The notes below the pieces were generated by a model. The model did not search any database and had not been told where the DNA came from. It was given only the letters and a program-made list of their open reading frames with translations. Shown here piece after piece: positions 48,097 to 61,009 of a stretch of DNA of 64,000 nucleotides. The position numbers were made by a program, and so were the translations under genes. Position 1 is the stretch's first letter. Each line of letters opens with the position of its first letter. The stretch is from Opisthorchis felineus (Eukaryota > Platyhelminthes > Trematoda > Opisthorchiida > Opisthorchiidae). Location of the stretch: contig SJOL01001804.1 of the NCBI GenBank assembly GCA_004794785.1, positions 400,884 to 464,883 of the forward strand. Reading direction: 5' to 3'.

Positions 48097-48301
48097 GAAT
48101 AATAAAATAATAATCGTTCAGCTGTAACACCCTTCCGGTGCCTAGCTGCCATGCTACCCGAAGGCAGCATGAGGGCTGAGATACTGCCAGGTTGCCCAAG
48201 ACTAGACTGGAGCAGTCCAGATGCGGAGGTTGGAGTCCAATCACGTGCCTTCTGGGCAGTAAATTCGCGCGAGCCATTTCGAGCTCAGACTTAAATTGAT
48301 T
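48097..48301 (-). mobile_element. tRNA-derived SINE with 11-bp target duplication
   Basis: On the minus strand: GAGCTCGAAATGGCTC, a mutated B box region, the body, then CAGCTGAACGATTATTATTT. Exact flanking copies of TGACTTAGTTT lie at 48086-48096 and 48302-48312. Confidence 0.85.
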
Positions 48302-48309
48302 TGACTTAG

Positions 48310-49230
48310 TTTACTGATCAGGGACCCCACATTTGTTGTCAACGCATCGATTGATTACCTAATCGTTTTTAAAGTGCGTATTGCTTAGTGAAACGAACTT
48401 TGTAAGGCCGATGGTCTTTTGATATATGAAGCAGATGGCTCGGCGAGCATACCTGATTCCGACTGATTCGACTACCGTGGAAGAGTTGCTTGTTCCGGAA
48501 ACCGAGTTGGATGCCTTTGTATTGCTGATCGAATGCTTCCAACAGACTCGGGCCATTCTTCGGTAGCACTAATGGTCAATCACTCAAAGCCTACGTATCT
48601 CTTCAGAACACAAAGATTAAGCTTCCTATATATGAAGCAGTATGGCTCGGACTGTTGCAGACTCAATTCTGCCTTCGAGATACAAACAGTCACGCTAGTG
48701 CCATAGGTAGTAGAGGTTGAGGAAGGCTGTCATAACCTTCCGCATTCAAGTAATTTCATCTTCCACCGGCTACAGGCAGGGCAAAAAAACTGCTGCGTCG
48801 ATTGGTTGGTCTGCCACCATGAGGTCTTGAATTAGCACTACACAATTTTCCTATGTAGGGTACATGCTACACCATGCGGCAGAATTAATTAGGTTACTTA
48901 AAATGGCTTGCATGCCTGTAGAAACTGACCCAATAAGCGCAATACTGTCCACCTGTTAAATGGTTGCAAACAAACGCCCTGGAATTACTTCTACTCCTGA
49001 GGTGCCAAAGGTAATGAGGGAGGCTCCAAGCCGCATATCAACGACGAAATTGAAGAATGGTGATACAGAACAACTTGGGCTGGCACAAACTGGTATGAAC
49101 CCAGGCGACAGATTGCTGAAGATTGCCCTATAAGGGGAAAGACTCATGGGAGACATTTCTCAATGCCAGATTGCCATAGTTTCTGACGACAGGCGATGTC
49201 AAAAGCATCAGTCGCATCGCGATGAACGAC
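48310..49230 (-). mobile_element. LINE RT fragment
   Basis: Minus-strand frames give SPFFNFVVDMRLGASLITF and then VDSIALIGSVSTGMQAILSN, the region around the usual YADD box, which is lost here. Near 48.5 kb a segment matches the tail of the 44-46 kb LINE (GCTTCCAACAGACTCGGGC against GTGTTCCAAACAGACTAGGG). It is a 5'-truncated, decayed copy. Confidence 0.7.
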
Positions 49231-49723
49231 CACTTTTTTGTTGGAAGGAAATTCATATCCGTTCTAGCGCCTCTATTAAGGTTCACATTTAGTTAATATA
49301 CCCATGGTCAGTGTATTTTAGACGATGTTTACCTTAACTAACTTGCACTTTGGGCCAGGAAAAACAGCAGGGGGATTTGGGGACCAAATACGAGGATTAA
49401 TGGGACAAACAGTATGCGATACGAAATTTACCCATTAATCTCCTGTGGTGAAAACAGGAGAAGGTGGGACGGTAAGTTATGGACACTAAACTGGGTTGAT
49501 CGCCACCCAATCTGGCAATCCAGTAGCATATAATCATGGAAATTGGTATCTCTTTCCGTTGCAACAAGGCCTAGAACTGCTAAACGTTTTAAATAAAAGT
49601 GGGGGAAATGTTAAACGATAAACTCAGCCCCTGTACAATGTACGCATAATAGCCATCGGCGATCTCTTGGTTTAAAGAATAGGAAGCATCAGTGTTGAAC
49701 ACTGATGTTATAATGTCGATAGT

Positions 49724-49759
49724 GATTATTATTATTATTACCATTATTATTATTATTAG
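49724..49759 (+). repeat. (TTA)n microsatellite
   Basis: GATTATTATTATTATTACC followed by more ATT units, interrupted once. It could be the tail of an old (ATT)-tailed retroelement. Confidence 0.9.
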
Positions 49760-49969
49760 AGGCATGCAGCAGATTACAGTACGGGCCCTATCGTTGTATG
49801 GCTGCGACTTCGGGCGGAGGGCACGAGACATTCTCAAGTCTTTGAACATAAATATTTCAGAAATATGGCTGAAATCAGCGAATTCACAATGAACTCGCCA
49901 AAAAACGAGTCTTCTGTGAAGCGGAAGGCACTTCGTTCACACAATACATTCAGCACTGCAAGTTAATGT

Positions 49970-50345
49970 GGTCGGGCTACCATTTATCATCTGCCGAGAA
50001 GAACGTTGTTTTCAGTGCCTAATTCAGAGTGGTAGAAGCCTACAGGTGGACAGAAGATGTCACGGCAGAAAGGAATGGAAGATGTTACAAAAAAGTCTGA
50101 GTGATGTTTGCCTTTAGGGACGAAGCCCACACGACGCGCCCTGTGCTTGGCTGGGGTACTGAAGGATGTGGCGGCTAGCCGATGTCAGTGGCTTTCAGGT
50201 TATCACTTTCCATCCAGGTTGTCTCACTGAGTGTTGAAGATGTAGGTACCCCGGACGTTTGTGGTTGGATAGCCCTCAGTCCCCCTGCCAGTCACTTTTT
50301 TCTTCGTTCTATTATAGCAATTTGTTTAAATAAATTGACATAGTT
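49970..50345 (+). mobile_element. LINE 3' end, plus strand
   Basis: Frame-shifted peptide pieces resemble the last residues of this LINE family (W.RGM, then a PGWGPRD-like stretch, then a W.S-rich end). They are followed by a pyrimidine-rich 3' region (TTTTTTCTTCGTTCTATTAT) as in LINE 3' UTRs. Similarity is modest. Confidence 0.5.
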
Positions 50346-50639
50346 GTAAAAACATGAAGCGCCAGTGTCCCCCTTTGATGATGCTGTCAATGATGATGAT
50401 TATGGTGATTATGGTCTGTTGGTGAAATCACTTACAGAAACAAACACAATTGTTTGTCATCCTTTCTGGGCATTGGTGCTTGTCGCTAATTTTAAGACAC
50501 AAAAGATGAGAACAAAAATATCAACACTCTCAGAATCACGGCCAAAATGCTTAGTACAGTGTTGTCCCTAGAGAATATACGCACACAAGCGCGAGATCGA
50601 TCAATACCAAATTTACTTACATTCTACAGAATAGACTGT

Positions 50640-50960
50640 CTCCCAAGGCACTTCCAAGGAGAGCAGCCTTTTCAGTAAAATGCGTAACATTCCTCATTAC
50701 CTTCTGTTTTGTCATCCGTCGTACGCTAGGTTTCCGCCACGGAAAAAGACATTTTTTCGGCTGGTGGCAACTCGGTATGGCCTAGCCACCTCAGCTTGCA
50801 GCGCTGGATCTATTCCAGCCATACTTCTGAGACAGCGGCGGTCAAAGACCTGAAGGCTTCTCATATCCTCGCCCGAAGTGGCTGAGATTCGCAGCCGTAC
50901 AACGATACAACTCACGCGGGCTGTAGGCCGATTTACCCGTCCTTTGAGAATATTACTTTA
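50640..50960 (-). mobile_element. LINE 3' ORF fragment
   Basis: The minus strand encodes RISATSGEDMRSLQVFDRRC and CLRSMAGI, the conserved C-terminal block (usually LR.EDxRRLxVFDHRCLRSIA) of the same fluke LINE family. The frame stays open for 67 codons, so it may be younger than the others. Confidence 0.75.
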
Positions 50961-51273
50961 TGATATTATTATTATATCACTTTTTGATGCCACGAATGGC
51001 ACGAACTGGCAAAAGCAATCCTAGTGTTCGAGATTCGTGTCAACTTCGTCTGTCACACTACCGTCAGACCGTAGGCAACAGTGAGGAGACGTATAGAGCT
51101 CCTCAAATTTCAGTGTCACTACCTTAATTCTTAGAGGTGTTATTGCCAGTTGTGCAATATTACTGCGAGGGCCTACTAAATGTAGAGTTCCCTCCAAAGT
51201 GTTGAGTGAACCCGATTCCACCTGCAGTATACAGCGTCTTCAATTTTAGTTTATTTATATGTAAGTACTGGTG

Positions 51274-51473
51274 GGGAGCTCGAGATAGCTCAGTGGCTAA
51301 AGGGTGAAATCACTGACCAGAAGGTCCGTGGTTCGAACCCAACCTCTGCATCTCGACTGCTCCAGTCTAGGCTTGGGCGAGCTGACAGTATCCTAGCCCT
51401 CGTGCTTCCTTTCGGGGGCCACGGCAGCTAGGCACCGACAGGGTATTACAGTTGATCGATTACAGTATTTCAT
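51274..51473 (+). mobile_element. Full-length tRNA-derived SINE with 12-bp target duplication
   Basis: GAGCTCGAGATAGCTCAGTG (A box TAGCTCAGTGG) and GGTTCGAACCC (B box) are intact. The body CTCGTGCTTCCTTTCGGGGG and GGCAGCTAGGCACCG follow. TAAGTACTGGTG (51262-51273) and TAAGTATTGGTG (51474-51485) flank it, so the element is about 200 bp. This is the best-preserved copy in the window. Confidence 0.9.
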
Positions 51474-51689
51474 TAAGTATTGGTGATGTACGTAGTATGC
51501 ATGCTATGGAAGCACAAGCGGACAGTGATTCTCCGGAGGTAGGTATTCACGACAATTTCTGTGGATGGAGAACTGAAAGAAACCCCATAAGCCGAAGCCC
51601 AGTAAACAAGGTTGTTCATCACCAATGCCTGCATATAAATCAACCGGTGGGGAAAACTGTATACTTAAAAACATCATAAACTAGAGATT

Positions 51690-51790
51690 CAGATGAGTTC
51701 CAGTTGAGTCTCCCGCAAAACCAAGTTGGTTTGCAAATGCATTTGAGTGTATTTGGCTAAACTGTATACTACACGTACAGCCTTGCTTAC
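51690..51790 (+). repeat. Repeat R, third partial copy
   Basis: CAGTTGAGTCTCCCG...CCAAGTTGGTTTGCAAAT matches CAGTCGAGTTTCCTG...CCAACTTAATTTGCAAAT at about 31505-31555. Only this middle part is recognisable. Confidence 0.45.
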
Positions 51791-53689
51791 TGGGGTTCGG
51801 TTCATGAGGTTTCATTCTGTTCTCATCCACATAAGTTGTCGTAAACCCCTACCTTCGTAGAATCACTGCCTCCATAGCGTGCACACCGTACACCCGATTT
51901 CACTTGGTCGTACGCCAAAGTCCTACGTCTTTGACGTACAAATCTTGTCAACCAATGGGTGTCAAGGAGTCGTCAAGCCGCGTGCCTCTCCCGACGTAAG
52001 CCCAATTTCATTGGTCAAAATCTCAGTGGTAGGGATCTCGGTGGCGGCCATCGGTTGCCGATCACTAGAAGCAAACAGAAATTGGTTTCGTCGAAACTAT
52101 GAGGTTTTCGAGGCGAATAACTTCCAGGGAGTTATTCAAGCTTGACTGCGCTTTTCAGTCGTATGCTGCTGACAGTTGTTTTCTTGAGTGAGCAGACTTT
52201 CAAGGTCAACGAGCACCGCCGATTCGAGCGTAAACGCCATTTTAATAGGGCATGGATCCAAAACGTTGCAAAGTTTAATGGTCCAGTGTGTCCTTAATAT
52301 CCTAGATAACTTGTACACAACTTCCACTGCATATTCCATCCAGGCGGACACTTGGAGTAAGTTTGGATACGTTCTACTCATCCGGTGAAAACAGTTGAAT
52401 CGGCTTACAGAAGTCCAGCATGACACTGTTGTCCGCGCGCCTGTCCTGCGGTGTGCAATATTGACGCATCTATGCATCCGCGTGAACCATTCCTAGCTTC
52501 AAGTATTCCCAACTATTCAGGAGATAATGCAGTGTTCCTCGACAGCTTCCATGTGAGTTGCAACGATTCTGGAGCGTAGAAAGCGCAAGGTCAGTAAGCT
52601 CAATTCCATAAAAGAAACGACAAAATTGTCGCTGATTGTGAGGTCATAAGCATGATTATTAGCCTAATCCGACGGCCTTCACCATCATAACCGCATACGT
52701 TGTCGCTTGCATTGGATGGTTACCGTAACTGCTGGATCCGTGTCCAGGCGGTCCGCTGATTATGAGGTCTAAGCTATGCAAGATAGACTAATTGCGTGGC
52801 CAAAGATAACCTCTCATTATAATAATTGTATGCTTTGTATCTTTGGCATGCCCGAGCCTGAAAACCGTGGAACCACATTTGGCACATGGTCTTTTGTTAT
52901 TTAATTAAGTCACCATAACGAACATGATTGGTAGTAACTCCGTTTCTTTTTATCGTAAACCGCCCCTGATCGACGATGATCAAGAAAGGATAAAAGGTTT
53001 AGCCAAATTAATCTCGTGTATTCCTTGGGCACAACCATTGTGTTATCATAATCTTGTAAAGACCAACTTGCCAACATCTCAGGTTATCCCAATGTTGACA
53101 ATGAATACTTGGTGTTAAAAATGATGCGGCGATGTCAAAATGAAATGGACACCCATATCATTAGGCGCGAGCAAAGTTGGAGCAGAAAAGAGGTACACAC
53201 TAGTCATTCGTTGGAGTGACCCTGATTTATGGTTGTGATGTTCGATCATCAGGCGTCGGGGCCTCAGGCGCCCCCAAACATGTATTGATCAACGTTTCCG
53301 AGACAACTATTTGGTGATTAGGCGGGTTCTCATGTTCGAATCTGCTTCGGTAGAGCAGCAGATTGAACGACGGAAGACATGAGAGACTCATGTAAGTGGA
53401 TTTTCATTTCATTTTAGCATTTTGCATTTGTATACGTGCATTGATACCTGTACTAAGTTTCATTAGTATTGGGTTCCAACAAGTAAATACACCAAATGAA
53501 ATGTTTTTGCTTCTGCTATCCTGGTTGCTATCCGGTAGTCTTCCTGGTATGGTTGAACCTTACGCAATGTATTTCCGACCAGTACAGCCTGCTGAGTCAC
53601 GCCAACCGCAATCCGACTGCTACGTCAAGACAGCCGCACAGTCGGTTGGTGTCTCCTAAAAGGATCTAGGAGACATTTTGGGTTTGCAA
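51790..53689. other. No recognisable feature
   Basis: A 113-codon minus frame at 52136-52477 and an 87-codon plus frame at 53396-53659 show no known motif. Confidence 0.45.
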
Positions 53690-54715
53690 ATCAGAGTTCG
53701 TTATCATCTCGCGATTCGCGTGCATCTCTTCCCCTTTCTTTTCCTTCGCAAGCCTTGATGTTCAGTAGTGGCTGCTCCAGATGAACCGTACAGTCGTCAT
53801 CTACCCCACCTAATCTCCGCTTTGCATCCACATGGATCTCTAGATGAACCGAAACTACCTGTGACTTTACATGGCTTGATTCCACCTATATTGTTCCACT
53901 CGACTAAACCAAATTCCGTTAACAACAGAAACCCTTGTCTGATCACTTCAACCATGATGTCCGTCCACAAACTGAAGTATGTCGGTGCAACATTGGTGCG
54001 GCACTACCACACTAAGTCTGATGGCGTGCCCGCAATCATCCTTTTCATTCACTTCACTGTCACCTTGTCTTCTAGGACTCTTACATGCAAAGACGATCAA
54101 ACGGCTCAGTTGGCCCCGACTACATCTGATACGGGCTCGTTCTAATCCACCGAACGCTTCACATGAACTTGAAAATGTCGGTGTTCCGCTTCACCTTTGG
54201 CTTGCCCCGTCCATAAATTCGGCGATTTTATTTGCTGTGCCCGTTTGGCTCTATGCACTCGAGCTACCTGTCTCTCTAAAATCACTGTTACAGCTGTCAG
54301 CTCACCAACAACGATATCAGCGCGTCCACCCAGTTTCAATGTCCACCATACTTCTGAGACGCAACTCGCCACTTAACCCTACCACGAATTTCTCCACTTT
54401 ATCACTTCCACTTAAACGCTTCAAGACCCTGGTCAATAACTAAACCGTCCAGTGTCACTGACTGCCAGCAAAGGCTTTCAGTTCGAGTTCAAATCAACTG
54501 GCTTCGTTAATGAAACACTCGTACCTCTCGCCTTATTGTTGTGGTTTTTTGCTTTCCGCAATTTACAGTTAATTATCACGTGATGAGCATGTCAACCTGG
54601 TTTTGCCTTCTCTCCGTTGTGTTGTTACCTGCCACGTTCAAACTGTATCGATCCGACCACGCCTCAATTGGTGTACTCCTGGCAAGCCAGGAAATAATTC
54701 TATTATTTTTATTAT
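53690..54715 (+). repeat. Repeat X copy, plus strand (diverged)
   Basis: It matches the 61-62 kb copy in order, e.g. GCGGCACTACCACACTAAGT against GGCACGGCACTTCCATACCC, GCGTGCCCGCAATCAT, GGGCTCGTTCTAATCC and CCACTTTATCACTTCCAC...CAAGACCCTGG. It ends at an ATT-rich tail near 54695-54715. The 125- and 154-codon open frames inside are probably incidental. Confidence 0.55.
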
Positions 54716-55374
54716 AAGAAGCTTCATTTTACATAAACCACGAACTGATTGGACCTGTTGGAATTTACGCGGACATGTACGACGTAGCTATTGCACATAC
54801 ACATCTTCGAGGTATTTTCAAATGCAACAAATGAGAAAACTTAGTGCAACCCACTTCTAAACAAAGTCATCCACCGCAGTCGCAGAACACTCACACCGGG
54901 CCCTGGCAACTATTTTAAAATATTCCTCGCCCTAAGTGGACTTTGATTGCTTTTAAACAAATTTCGACAAAACCGTGATATTTTAATTTTGGGAATATGT
55001 ATCGCCGGGTGCTATACTTTCATGTAGAACTTTGCTTGGTTCGAACAATTTTTTCGAGGAAACTTTAGTGCGTCTCTAAGGATCGGCCCATTGGTGGCCG
55101 AATTCCTTAAGCGGAGGTCGCACGCTACGTTTGCCACAGGTTGGCATTCAAAAGAGGGGCCGGGCTCAGCGTCGGTGTACGTTTGACCTGCTATAAGGCA
55201 ATAATGGTTCAAATTAGTGTCAGTGAAGACAGTCAGATAAAAAAATAACTACCCAGTTTAGTTTAATCTGTGGCAGTCCTCGCTTGCTTACACGTAACGT
55301 GAACTTGGCTTCAAGTAACGGCGCCGGACACTGCTTTACTGACGTTCTGTCGAGCGTGATCATGAAAGGACACT

Positions 55375-56210
55375 CGGAATAAAGGCATGAAAAGTAGGTT
55401 GTGGTTGCCTGGCATTGTGCGATAGTGGGACAGTCATACAAAAATGGGAATTGTCAAACACGGATAGGGTCTTGCCAAAATTGGTAGGACCAACCGCATC
55501 GGGCATCGAAGACGATAAAGAGCATGGAGTATGGGGGTAGCATGGGGAAAATTTGAGACGGGGAAATAAATGTTGAGTTGGAAGTAGCATAACTTGGGCA
55601 TGTTGCAAACAAAACTTTGCAATCTTGAATCAAAGATTGCAACCGTGGCAAAAATGGGATGAATCTCTGCTGTTGAAGCGTTAACTCAATACGCAGAGAG
55701 AAAATTAAGGATGACGAATTGGGCTTAAGTCAAGTGAAGAAAAAAGACGGAGGGTTTGTACCATGGGAATGTAGATTAGGTTGAAAATGGGTTGACTCAC
55801 TTGTTCTAAGGAGTGTGGGTGGTTGTTGGCCAGGGTAACGTGGCAGGTGCAATTTTGGCATCACACAGAACCAGATGGTTGTCATGGGAAGAATAACCGG
55901 GTTCGTGGGCAGAACAAGCAAGCAATATAATAAAAATGCATAAGTTGACGTAAGTTCAGCGGACTGAGACGGTTTTGTGGGCGCACGTAACAGGCTTGGC
56001 CAAAAAACGGCATGGATGTAGTGGACTACTGTTAAGCCAGCAGACTAGGCATGCAGTCTTGATAGCTTCACCGCGACGTCTCACATGGGTCCATGGATAG
56101 CCGCGTACATAAACATCTTCCGTGAATCGGATGAGGTTGTCAGGGCAGTTAGGATTGGCCACAACTTGTGAAGGAATGAGATAAGTATGGATCGAGAACA
56201 TCATTGAGTC
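55375..56210 (-). repeat. Probable repeat X relative, minus strand
   Basis: On the minus strand it holds ATGCCTTTATTCCGAGTG, parallel to the 63.5-kb copy, and the C-rich stretch CACGTTACCCTGGCCAACAA. It resembles X in composition and in single blocks, but I could not align it throughout. Confidence 0.35.
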
Positions 56211-57684
56211 AATCAGGGGCGCAGCGTAGTTTGCTGCTGCCGTTCGAACGAGATCTAGGTTGGGGGCTCGAAACTAGGAACAAGGTAAAAAGTTTTACTA
56301 GTGGCCTCTATAGCCAGTAGATAGTACCGAGCAAAGTACCGAGCAGCCAGGATTCGTTACAGCTTCTATTTACTGTGGAGACGCGATAGCACCCTATCTT
56401 ACAAGTCCACCCAAGGGACTTTAAAACCCAACCCCGTTTAACGATGAAACAAGTGAGTACATCTAGTTTCAGTATGCACCACATTACTGGGATGCGAACG
56501 GTTATTTCTCCTAAATGGTAATAGCTTCGCTTCACCATCCATATTTATGCTGTCCATGTCCCTGGCTATTAGCTCAACCGTTCAGGGTCGCCCGTTGTCA
56601 ACAGCGGTTTTCGGTTTTAGTTCATATCGAGTAATTCGTCACCGAAGTGCCCGCACCCACCCGTTGTTCTGGTACACTCTCCCAAAAGTCACAGGTCCAT
56701 CTCATGCAACGGGCGTGTCCATTTGAGTTTGCATTCCAGTACCTTGTGACTACTCACGCCACTGGTGTGATAATGCCTTAAATGAGATGCACCCCACAGA
56801 TTCGGAAGTAAACCTATTATTAACACAAGAGTATAATGGCAGAAGACAGAAGGATTTTCTTCAACGATGACACAGGTACAACGTTCGGTAGTTGGCAGGT
56901 ATATTTTAAAAACTTTAAGCCGCAAGCGAATAATCTTGCCCCGTGAGGAGGCCATGACATGTCAATTTATGAAACATTGGTGTAAGTCTGAAAACGTGAT
57001 TAATCCAGAATATCCGACATCAAGTTCAACAATGCATATTACACTTGATTCATCCGCTCAACTGCTGATAGTTCGTAATTTATAACTGACGGATTAGGCG
57101 TCTCAACATCCATGAGGGCCCCTGAAACTGTGCGCCAAAATGCGTAGCCTTTGTTCCAGCATTTATTCAGATAAGCTCCGGACGCGCTTCGCCGGATTTC
57201 ACCGAGGTAAGATTTTACCAAGATACTTTCTGGAAACACTTGTATGCAGTGTGGGGGTACTGATGCCTTGAAGCGTAGCAGGTCGTGGTAGGTAGGCTGG
57301 CCGTGTGGCAAGGATACTTGCCGCCCCCAACAACATAATAAATGAGCGCCAAAAGTTTAGCGTGAAAGTTTCCGCCTAAGTTCACGAAAACAGGTGTAAG
57401 AGTTCTTCGTGTAAAAAAATTTCACAATTAGAACAAAGCTTGAATTCGTTTCAGGAAATTAATTTTGGTTAATGCACAACATCATGAAACATCAGATAAC
57501 CCAGTAGATGCCAGGGAGTCACATGCGAGGGATCATGAATGAAAGCGAAACGCATGCCACAAAAACAATTTGACCTGCCTCAATTGGAATGTAGATAGGT
57601 TAAAGCAAACATGATGTTCTGAAAAAACACCAAGAAATACTGCAATACTATATGAATATTTAACCCACCGAATAATTGTAATTA

Positions 57685-57770
57685 TAATATTAGGTTTGTT
57701 TCCCAACTTGTAGGAAACACGCCCATTGAGGTATGACAGGGTTACTGAGATATCTTGTGTGCGTCTAAGG
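57685..57770 (-). repeat. Repeat X 3' end, minus strand
   Basis: On the minus strand GTTTCCTACAAGTTGGGAAA is followed by an AT-rich tail (CAAACCTAATATTATAATTA), the same end as the other X copies. How far the copy runs to higher coordinates is unclear. Confidence 0.45.
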
Positions 57771-60700
57771 ATCAGCCATTTTCAGTAGATTTTGTTCATG
57801 CTTGTGTTTTCCTTGCCAAAATTTGTCGAAAATTGTTGCGATCCGTTCGCATAAACACGCAGACCTACTATGCATCACACCCCTCGTGGACCTTCTAAGT
57901 ATGTTGTGGGCTGGGATGGAGCATTGCTACTTCACTGTAGACAAGGGAATACCTGGGTATCTGACTGGTTGCGTTTTGCACCTACCAAAATGTGGAGTTA
58001 CTCCGGCATGCGGGAATAGACTCACGGGATGGTAAGCACCTCTCAAAAACCAGAAAACATGGCTGGCAGTTGCTTGATTAAAACAAAGTTTAAAGGGGGT
58101 AGAAGCAACGGCGGATATTGAATCAGATTGGTATTGGGAGGAAAAGTTCACCAATCGCATAGAAGTATCATCAAAATACTGTCAGTCGTGCAGTTTTTGA
58201 AACTCACTGCCACGCGCACGTATCACTGTGTTGGGCGTATCCACTTGTCAGGTACTTGGTGGATGCAGAACCACTTGACATAGTGGCTGACAGGGCTGAC
58301 TATTCGAGACAGTTATGAATTTGAGTGAGTTCAACAACTTAAATAATTCTGAGCTTGTCAACAGTAAAGATATCATTTTTGGCGGTTTCAATAACCAAAG
58401 TTTCTTTAGAACGCCTAATCACGCCATTTGACGTCTTGCGCGTTTCCCCAACGTTGTGTCCTCACAAATAGGTTGGAGGAAAATCGAAGGCTATCAATGA
58501 CGGATACATGGATATCGTCGCCTTCTGTGCTAGCCTTGGTTGCCACATATTTCATGCGTGTAACCAAATTGATCGCCGTTATTAAAATGACCGGTAGATG
58601 TGGCTTTTATCGCTCACTCGGAAGAGCCGGAAAAATCCATACACCAGTTTCGCTAGAAGGAATCGCAATAGCGGTATTTACAGCATTCAGGGGGATAAGA
58701 CTATAGGCAAAGCGCCCAGCCTCAAAGGATTGCTTTATCTGTGTCACACCTTCCCGAACTGTTGAAGAATCCGCTGACCCTCGGGTGGTGGGCAGACACA
58801 CGAACTTACTTACTACCTATGGCGTTTAGCAGGCTGCCCAAGACAAATTCTGTATGCCATCCGTGGCCTGTGGCTTGGAAACCTAAGTGGGCTACTCGGC
58901 GTTCCGAGAATGTTCGTGCAACCGTCCCGCAGAAACAAAGGGGTGGTTGAGTGACTGCCGGCCACTTGGAAAAGTTATCACTGCAGGTTTTCAGATCAAC
59001 GGCATCTTCTAGTGGCGGTGAGGACCCGATACTGCTACCTTGCATGTGGTGGAAGCGTGCATTGAGTCTCGCAAACAGTTCAGAGTGCTTTTTGTTGTAG
59101 CTTTAGCTTTGAAAACAAGCGAAAGCTTAGTTTCTGACATGTTTGGCTTTGTTAGTTCACACAAATAGGCTGGTGATCAGCTTGGACAAGGCACGTAAGC
59201 CGGGTGCCCGACGGAATTCGCAACGAACTTTGGGAAGCACGGGACGAGGTGTGATCCGCGACGTATCACTGGCTGTCGTCACATCCATCATTTTACACAA
59301 AAGATTCAGAGTGGCCACTTAACGGCGTATCGCGTGTGCCCAAAGGCTTTCTTTCATATAAACACCTTTCTGTGGAAAAGGACTGGGAAACGTTGGGGCG
59401 CTTAACTCCGGATTTTTGACGCAGCCGTTGGACCAACCCTGATTTATGGCTGAAAGTATTCAAAATCTATTTTTACCACCCTGACATATGGTAAGACGTC
59501 GTTATCTGTGGGTGTCAAATGATGTCTGATCACCATCCATGGTTTAGCGTAACACACCATTGCCCCCTATTTCACTTGAGCACCTAACCTAAATAATTCT
59601 CCTAACTTTCATTTGTGGGGGAAGAAGGCCGGGGTAGAACAAAAAGAAAGCGGAATGAAGGGGTGCTTATGGGAAAAGGCCAGACATCATTGTAGAAAAC
59701 TCAAGGATAAGGTACTCGCTCCTTTGGACAGCACTGAGTTAAACACATCTGAACACGATATATAAGCAAGGCACCATTGATGTGGTTGCTCCAGCGTCAT
59801 TTGCGAACTTCGCCGGACCTAAGTCCAGCACACATCAGCGAGAAATCCTTGGCTGCCAGTCCAGTAAGAGAATGATTTCACGCGCCCCCGTGGGGTCGAT
59901 TGTGTGCCATGTCTTGCAGGGTGTCCAACCTACAAGGCGGACCATGCAAGACCCAGCCAAGGGGGCGCGAGGATCCCACAGCGCCCCGTTTGATAACGAT
60001 CGCTTTAATTTTGCGCCGCCACGTCATATTCTCTCTACCACGAAACTTCCGCAGGCAACTGATTGGAACGGAAAACCGCTTGATTTGGTGGCTGTATGCA
60101 GGTACGCACGCTCCAATCACCTTAAACTGATTAGTTTAATCTGCCTCTCTAGCGGCTCGTTTTCGTTATTGGGTACACGTTTACGTATCTACCCGTTACG
60201 GACTCACTGTGAATTGCTTTCTCTTATTATGCAATGGACATACCGATAATCTAAAACTGGAAGACGCCTAAGATACTACGATTCGATGAGCCAGGGCTGA
60301 TAAACCTTAAAAGGAGGAACGCACTCATAGCACTGTCCTTTAGCTTCAAAGAGATTCGATTCGGTGAAGTCACGACTTGGGCAGGTGCAAACATTTGTGG
60401 GACGATCAACGAACTCCAGCCAACACTGAAGTTTCAGGTCAAAAACGAGAGGAAAAACCTAGGACCAGGACTCGCTCTTTGAAGATAAACAACGCATGCA
60501 AAAACAGGTAAACCCATGGCCTTCTTTTTATAACACTTTGCGTGGATAGCTAATCATTAAACGAAAAATGACGCCCGCGTTATCCCTGTCCGTTGTTGTG
60601 ATTCAAACGCGGTTTTTAATCTCCCACGCTCATTTAAGACTTTCCAACGATTAGTCGTTCAACAGCTTTGGCACCAGCGGCACCGAAGTCATGCTGAAAT

Positions 60701-61009
60701 TGAGGAACAAACATTCACCTTCCCCCCTAGATTATGGTACTGTCGAACTCACGTAAACCTCCAAAAAATCTATTCCACCGTCTCGGAACTTCTACTACCA
60801 TCAGTCCTTGTGGCTGATTTGTCTTACCACGCCACCCCTCTGCATACTTATACCGATTGTTTTTATGTCTCTGGTACTATATTTGCATATATTAGCGAGC
60901 TTAGACGGTCTGATCGCTGGGCTGCTAAGTACAAATCCACGCCTATCATTTAATCACTTGTTTTCACCACCCCAACTGTGGTAAGCGTTCAGTATTTTTT
61001 CTCCGTTTA
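57771..61009. other. Probably old repeat sequence, unassigned
   Basis: The composition resembles repeat X in places (TACCACCCTGACATATGGTA near 59476 against CACCACCCCAACTGTGGTA near 60966). The 155-codon plus frame at 59782-60249 has no motif I recognise. Confidence 0.35.

Noticed and set aside
51276..51380. Free-standing tRNA gene
   Set aside because: A and B boxes are present, but the cloverleaf arms do not pair and the sequence continues into the SINE body seen in eight other places.
53979..54443. 154-codon ORF called as a gene
   Set aside because: It is also inside a repeat X copy, with a different frame and peptide from the 61-kb copy.
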